Of a DNA stretch of 64,000 bases, positions 62,118 through 64,000 are shown piece after piece. Origin of the DNA: Bacteroides sp. AN502(2024) (GTDB lineage: Bacteria > Bacteroidota > Bacteroidia > Bacteroidales > Bacteroidaceae). Position 1 is the stretch's first letter; each line of letters starts with the position of its first letter. Both the position numbers and the translations under genes were made by a program. The notes beneath the pieces are model-generated. The model was not told the DNA's origin. It saw only the letters and a list, made by a program, of their open reading frames with translations, and ran no database searches. Location of the stretch: contig NZ_JBGFSP010000003.1 in the NCBI RefSeq assembly GCF_041227145.1, positions 3,410,001-3,474,000 on the forward strand. Reading direction: 5' to 3'.

Positions 62118-62312
62118 CGAATTGTTTTTGAATGATGTGCTATAAAACATAGAAATTTTCTTTTTATTTTAAATTTTCTTTTTATAAAGGGCCGAATACG
62201 CTCCATGTTACAAACGTGTTACAAAGTCTCTGCAATTCTCCACCGGTGATGATATTGTTCTTATCTATCACATTTTTTATGTATTTATCTAGGCTTTCAG
62301 AAAATATTCTTG

Positions 62313-62320
62313 TATTTTTG
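62313..62320 (+). promoter_or_regulatory. -7 promoter box for the transglutaminase-like gene
   Basis: TATTTTTG fits TAnnTTTG, 41 bases before the ATG at 62362. Confidence 0.55.
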
Positions 62321-62361
62321 TCAGTCAGTAACCTTATTATTTGAATAAACCAACGATTCGT

Positions 62362-64000
62362 ATGAAAACATTTACCCATCTTTTGTGTGTCCTGATTTTG
62401 TCAGTTGTGCTGTTTGCATGTAACAATACTCATTTTCTCAAAGAAGAAGCCTACCGGAATCAGGTGGCTCAAGACTTTGAACTGAAGAAACAGGCACTTC
62501 CTCATGGAGATTTATTTGCGATTTTTACCGATTCGGTTTTGTCACCCTACGAGCGCGAAGCATTGATGTTTCTCTATGCTTATATGCCTATCGGTGATGT
62601 GACGGACTATTCGGGCGATTATTACCTGGAGAATGTCCGGCTGTCAAAGCAGACGCGCAGCGAAATGCCTTGGGGGAAAGAGATTCCCGATGAAGTGTTT
62701 CGGCATTTTGTTTTGCCGATCCGGGTGAATAATGAGAACCTGGATGATTCCCGTCGTGTGTTTTATGGCGAACTGAAAGAGAGGGTGAAGGGACTGTCGA
62801 TGAAAGAGGCTATATTAGAGGTGAATCACTGGTGTCATGAGAAAGTGATCTATCGTCCGAGTGATGCGCGTACCAGTTCGCCATTGGCTTCGGTCAAGAC
62901 AGCGTATGGACGTTGTGGTGAAGAGTCTACATTTACCGTGGCTGCCCTCCGGGCGGTTGGTATTCCGGCGCGTCAGGTGTATACGCCTCGCTGGGCGCAT
63001 ACGGATGATAATCATGCCTGGGTGGAGGCATGGGCAGACGGACATTGGTATTTCTTCGGAGCCTGTGAGCCGGAGCCGGTTTTGAATCTGGGATGGTTCA
63101 ATGCTCCTGCCAGTCGGGGAATGTTGATGCATACGAAGGTCTTCGGGCGGTATAACGGTCCGGAGGAGATTATGCTGGAAACGCCGAATTATACGGAAAT
63201 CAATGTGATTGATAATTATGCGCCTATCGCTAAGGCCGTCGTGACGGTGACGGATGCCGGAGGGCAACCGGTAGAGGGCGCTAAAGTTGAATTTAAGATA
63301 TACAATTATGCGGAGTTCTATACGGTAGCCACGAAGTATACGGATGCGGAGGGGAAAGCCAGCCTGACTGCCGGTAAAGGAGATATGCTGGTTTGGGCAT
63401 CCCGTGACGGACGATTTGGTTATGCTAAATTATCTTTTGGAAAAGACCATGCACTGCAGCTCTCTTTAGATAAGAAAGAAGGGGAGGCTTATTCCTTGCC
63501 CATGGATCTTATTCCTCCGGTAGAAGGGGTGAATATCCCCGAAGTCACTCCCGAACAGCGGGCGGAGAACGACCGGCGAATGGCGCAAGAGGACTCGATC
63601 CGTAATGCGTATGTGGCAACAATGATGACGGAAAAACAAGCCGAAGAGTGGGTCGACAAACTATATGGGAATGCTTTGACATCGGAGAAGAAAGAAAAAC
63701 TGGCAGGCTTTATGGTTGCTTCCCGAGGGAATCACCAAACATTGAAAGACTTTCTTTTGCTTGTCAGAAAAGAGAAAGAGGCTGTCTCATGGGAAGAAAT
63801 GCGTGCCATGTGGATATTGGAGAGTCTCTCGGCAAAAGATCTCCTTGATGTAACGCTGGAGGTGCTGGAAGATCATTGGCAAACGAACCTTGCGGATTGG
63901 GAAAAGATAGATCTTGAACGTTTGAAAAGATTATATCTCAATCCTCCCCGCATAGCCAACGAAATGCTGACTCCTTATAAAAAGGCACTTCGCGAAGCGA
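62362..64000 (+). CDS. Transglutaminase-like lipoprotein (3' end outside window)
   Basis: At least 546 residues, still open at the window end. The signal VLILSVVLFAC indicates a lipoprotein (Cys near residue 20). The transglutaminase-like domain (about 130-260) has the Cys-His-Asp set: Cys in AYGRCGEESTFTVAALRAVGIPARQVYTP, His in DDNHAWVEAWADGHW. A beta-sandwich domain like the carboxypeptidase regulatory domain follows (about 290-375, AVVTVTDAGGQPVEGAKVEFKIYN, TDAEGKASLTA). A helical part rich in EEWVDKLYG/EKKEKLAG ends the visible sequence. It may act as a peptidase or peptide-modifying enzyme on the cell envelope. Confidence 0.88.
   Translation, partial: MKTFTHLLCVLILSVVLFACNNTHFLKEEAYRNQVAQDFELKKQALPHGDLFAIFTDSVLSPYEREALMFLYAYMPIGDVTDYSGDYYLENVRLSKQTRSEMPWGKEIPDEVFRHFVLPIRVNNENLDDSRRVFYGELKERVKGLSMKEAILEVNHWCHEKVIYRPSDARTSSPLASVKTAYGRCGEESTFTVAALRAVGIPARQVYTPRWAHTDDNHAWVEAWADGHWYFFGACEPEPVLNLGWFNAPASRGMLMHTKVFGRYNGPEEIMLETPNYTEINVIDNYAPIAKAVVTVTDAGGQPVEGAKVEFKIYNYAEFYTVATKYTDAEGKASLTAGKGDMLVWASRDGRFGYAKLSFGKDHALQLSLDKKEGEAYSLPMDLIPPVEGVNIPEVTPEQRAENDRRMAQEDSIRNAYVATMMTEKQAEEWVDKLYGNALTSEKKEKLAGFMVASRGNHQTLKDFLLLVRKEKEAVSWEEMRAMWILESLSAKDLLDVTLEVLEDHWQTNLADWEKIDLERLKRLYLNPPRIANEMLTPYKKALREA

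Noticed and set aside
62018..62206. 62-codon minus-strand frame
   Set aside because: It overlaps the promoter and leader of the better supported 45-residue gene and is Lys-rich noise.

Overview
The window is a piece of Bacteroides (or very close Bacteroidales) chromosome. Supporting signs are the Bacteroidota -7 promoter box TAnnTTTG in front of many genes, the tmRNA tag GETNYALAA, a SecA of 1105 residues, DUF3810/DUF4105/DUF4831/DUF4837/DUF6340 proteins typical of this phylum, and exported glycan-degrading enzymes. No tRNA, rRNA, CRISPR array or prophage was seen. One insertion sequence is present.

Layout. 1-1.7 kb: an ECF sigma factor, an anti-sigma-like membrane protein and a small Spy-like periplasmic protein. 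1.9-6.7 kb: mazG, a DUF3810 membrane protein and valS. 7.3-9.4 kb: a GH89 alpha-N-acetylglucosaminidase. 10-18.2 kb, all on the minus strand: an acidic conserved protein, a DUF6340 lipoprotein, secA, a PafA-like protein that has lost most phosphatase active-site residues, and a DUF4105 (Lnb-like) membrane protein. 18.3-21.3 kb: an AT-rich accessory island with a Panacea-type toxin-antitoxin pair, gene fragments and a DUF4848-like lipoprotein. 21.4-28.9 kb: coaX, an outer-membrane protein, a repeat-rich periplasmic protein, lptC, a CNNM/CBS transporter and a SurA/PpiD chaperone. 29.1-35.3 kb: a tight seven-gene operon, rlmN-DUF4837-pdxA-sigma54 activator-lptE-unknown-secG. 35.5-37.4 kb: an MFS transporter and a PqqD-like protein. 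37.5-39.1 kb: the IS. 39.3-42.2 kb: a small membrane protein, a DUF4831 protein and the NAD(P)HX repair enzyme. 42.8-49 kb: a winged-helix protein, a POT peptide transporter, hpt-adk-obgE-pgeF and a B3/4 protein. 49.2-53.3 kb: a GH3 glycosidase followed by a lactonase. 53.4-53.8 kb: tmRNA. 54.2-64 kb: GH20 hexosaminidase, dinB, a heparinase II/III-like lyase with a small secreted partner, a C1 peptidase, a 45-residue gene and a truncated transglutaminase-like lipoprotein.

The genes mix housekeeping with envelope biogenesis (lptC, lptE, secA, secG, ppiD) and scattered host-glycan degradation (GH89, GH20, GH3, heparinase-like). No SusC/SusD pair is present, so this is not a canonical polysaccharide utilization locus.

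The most unusual signals are non-coding. (1) Two families of roughly 96-98 bp intergenic palindromes share the same kind of inner hairpin, and in two places they are nested in each other in opposite order. (2) Short tandem arrays with a period near 22 bp, often with palindromic units, lie at gene ends and sometimes include the stop codon. Other points worth checking are the Panacea pair, the apparent pseudo-phosphatase and the 45-residue gene.
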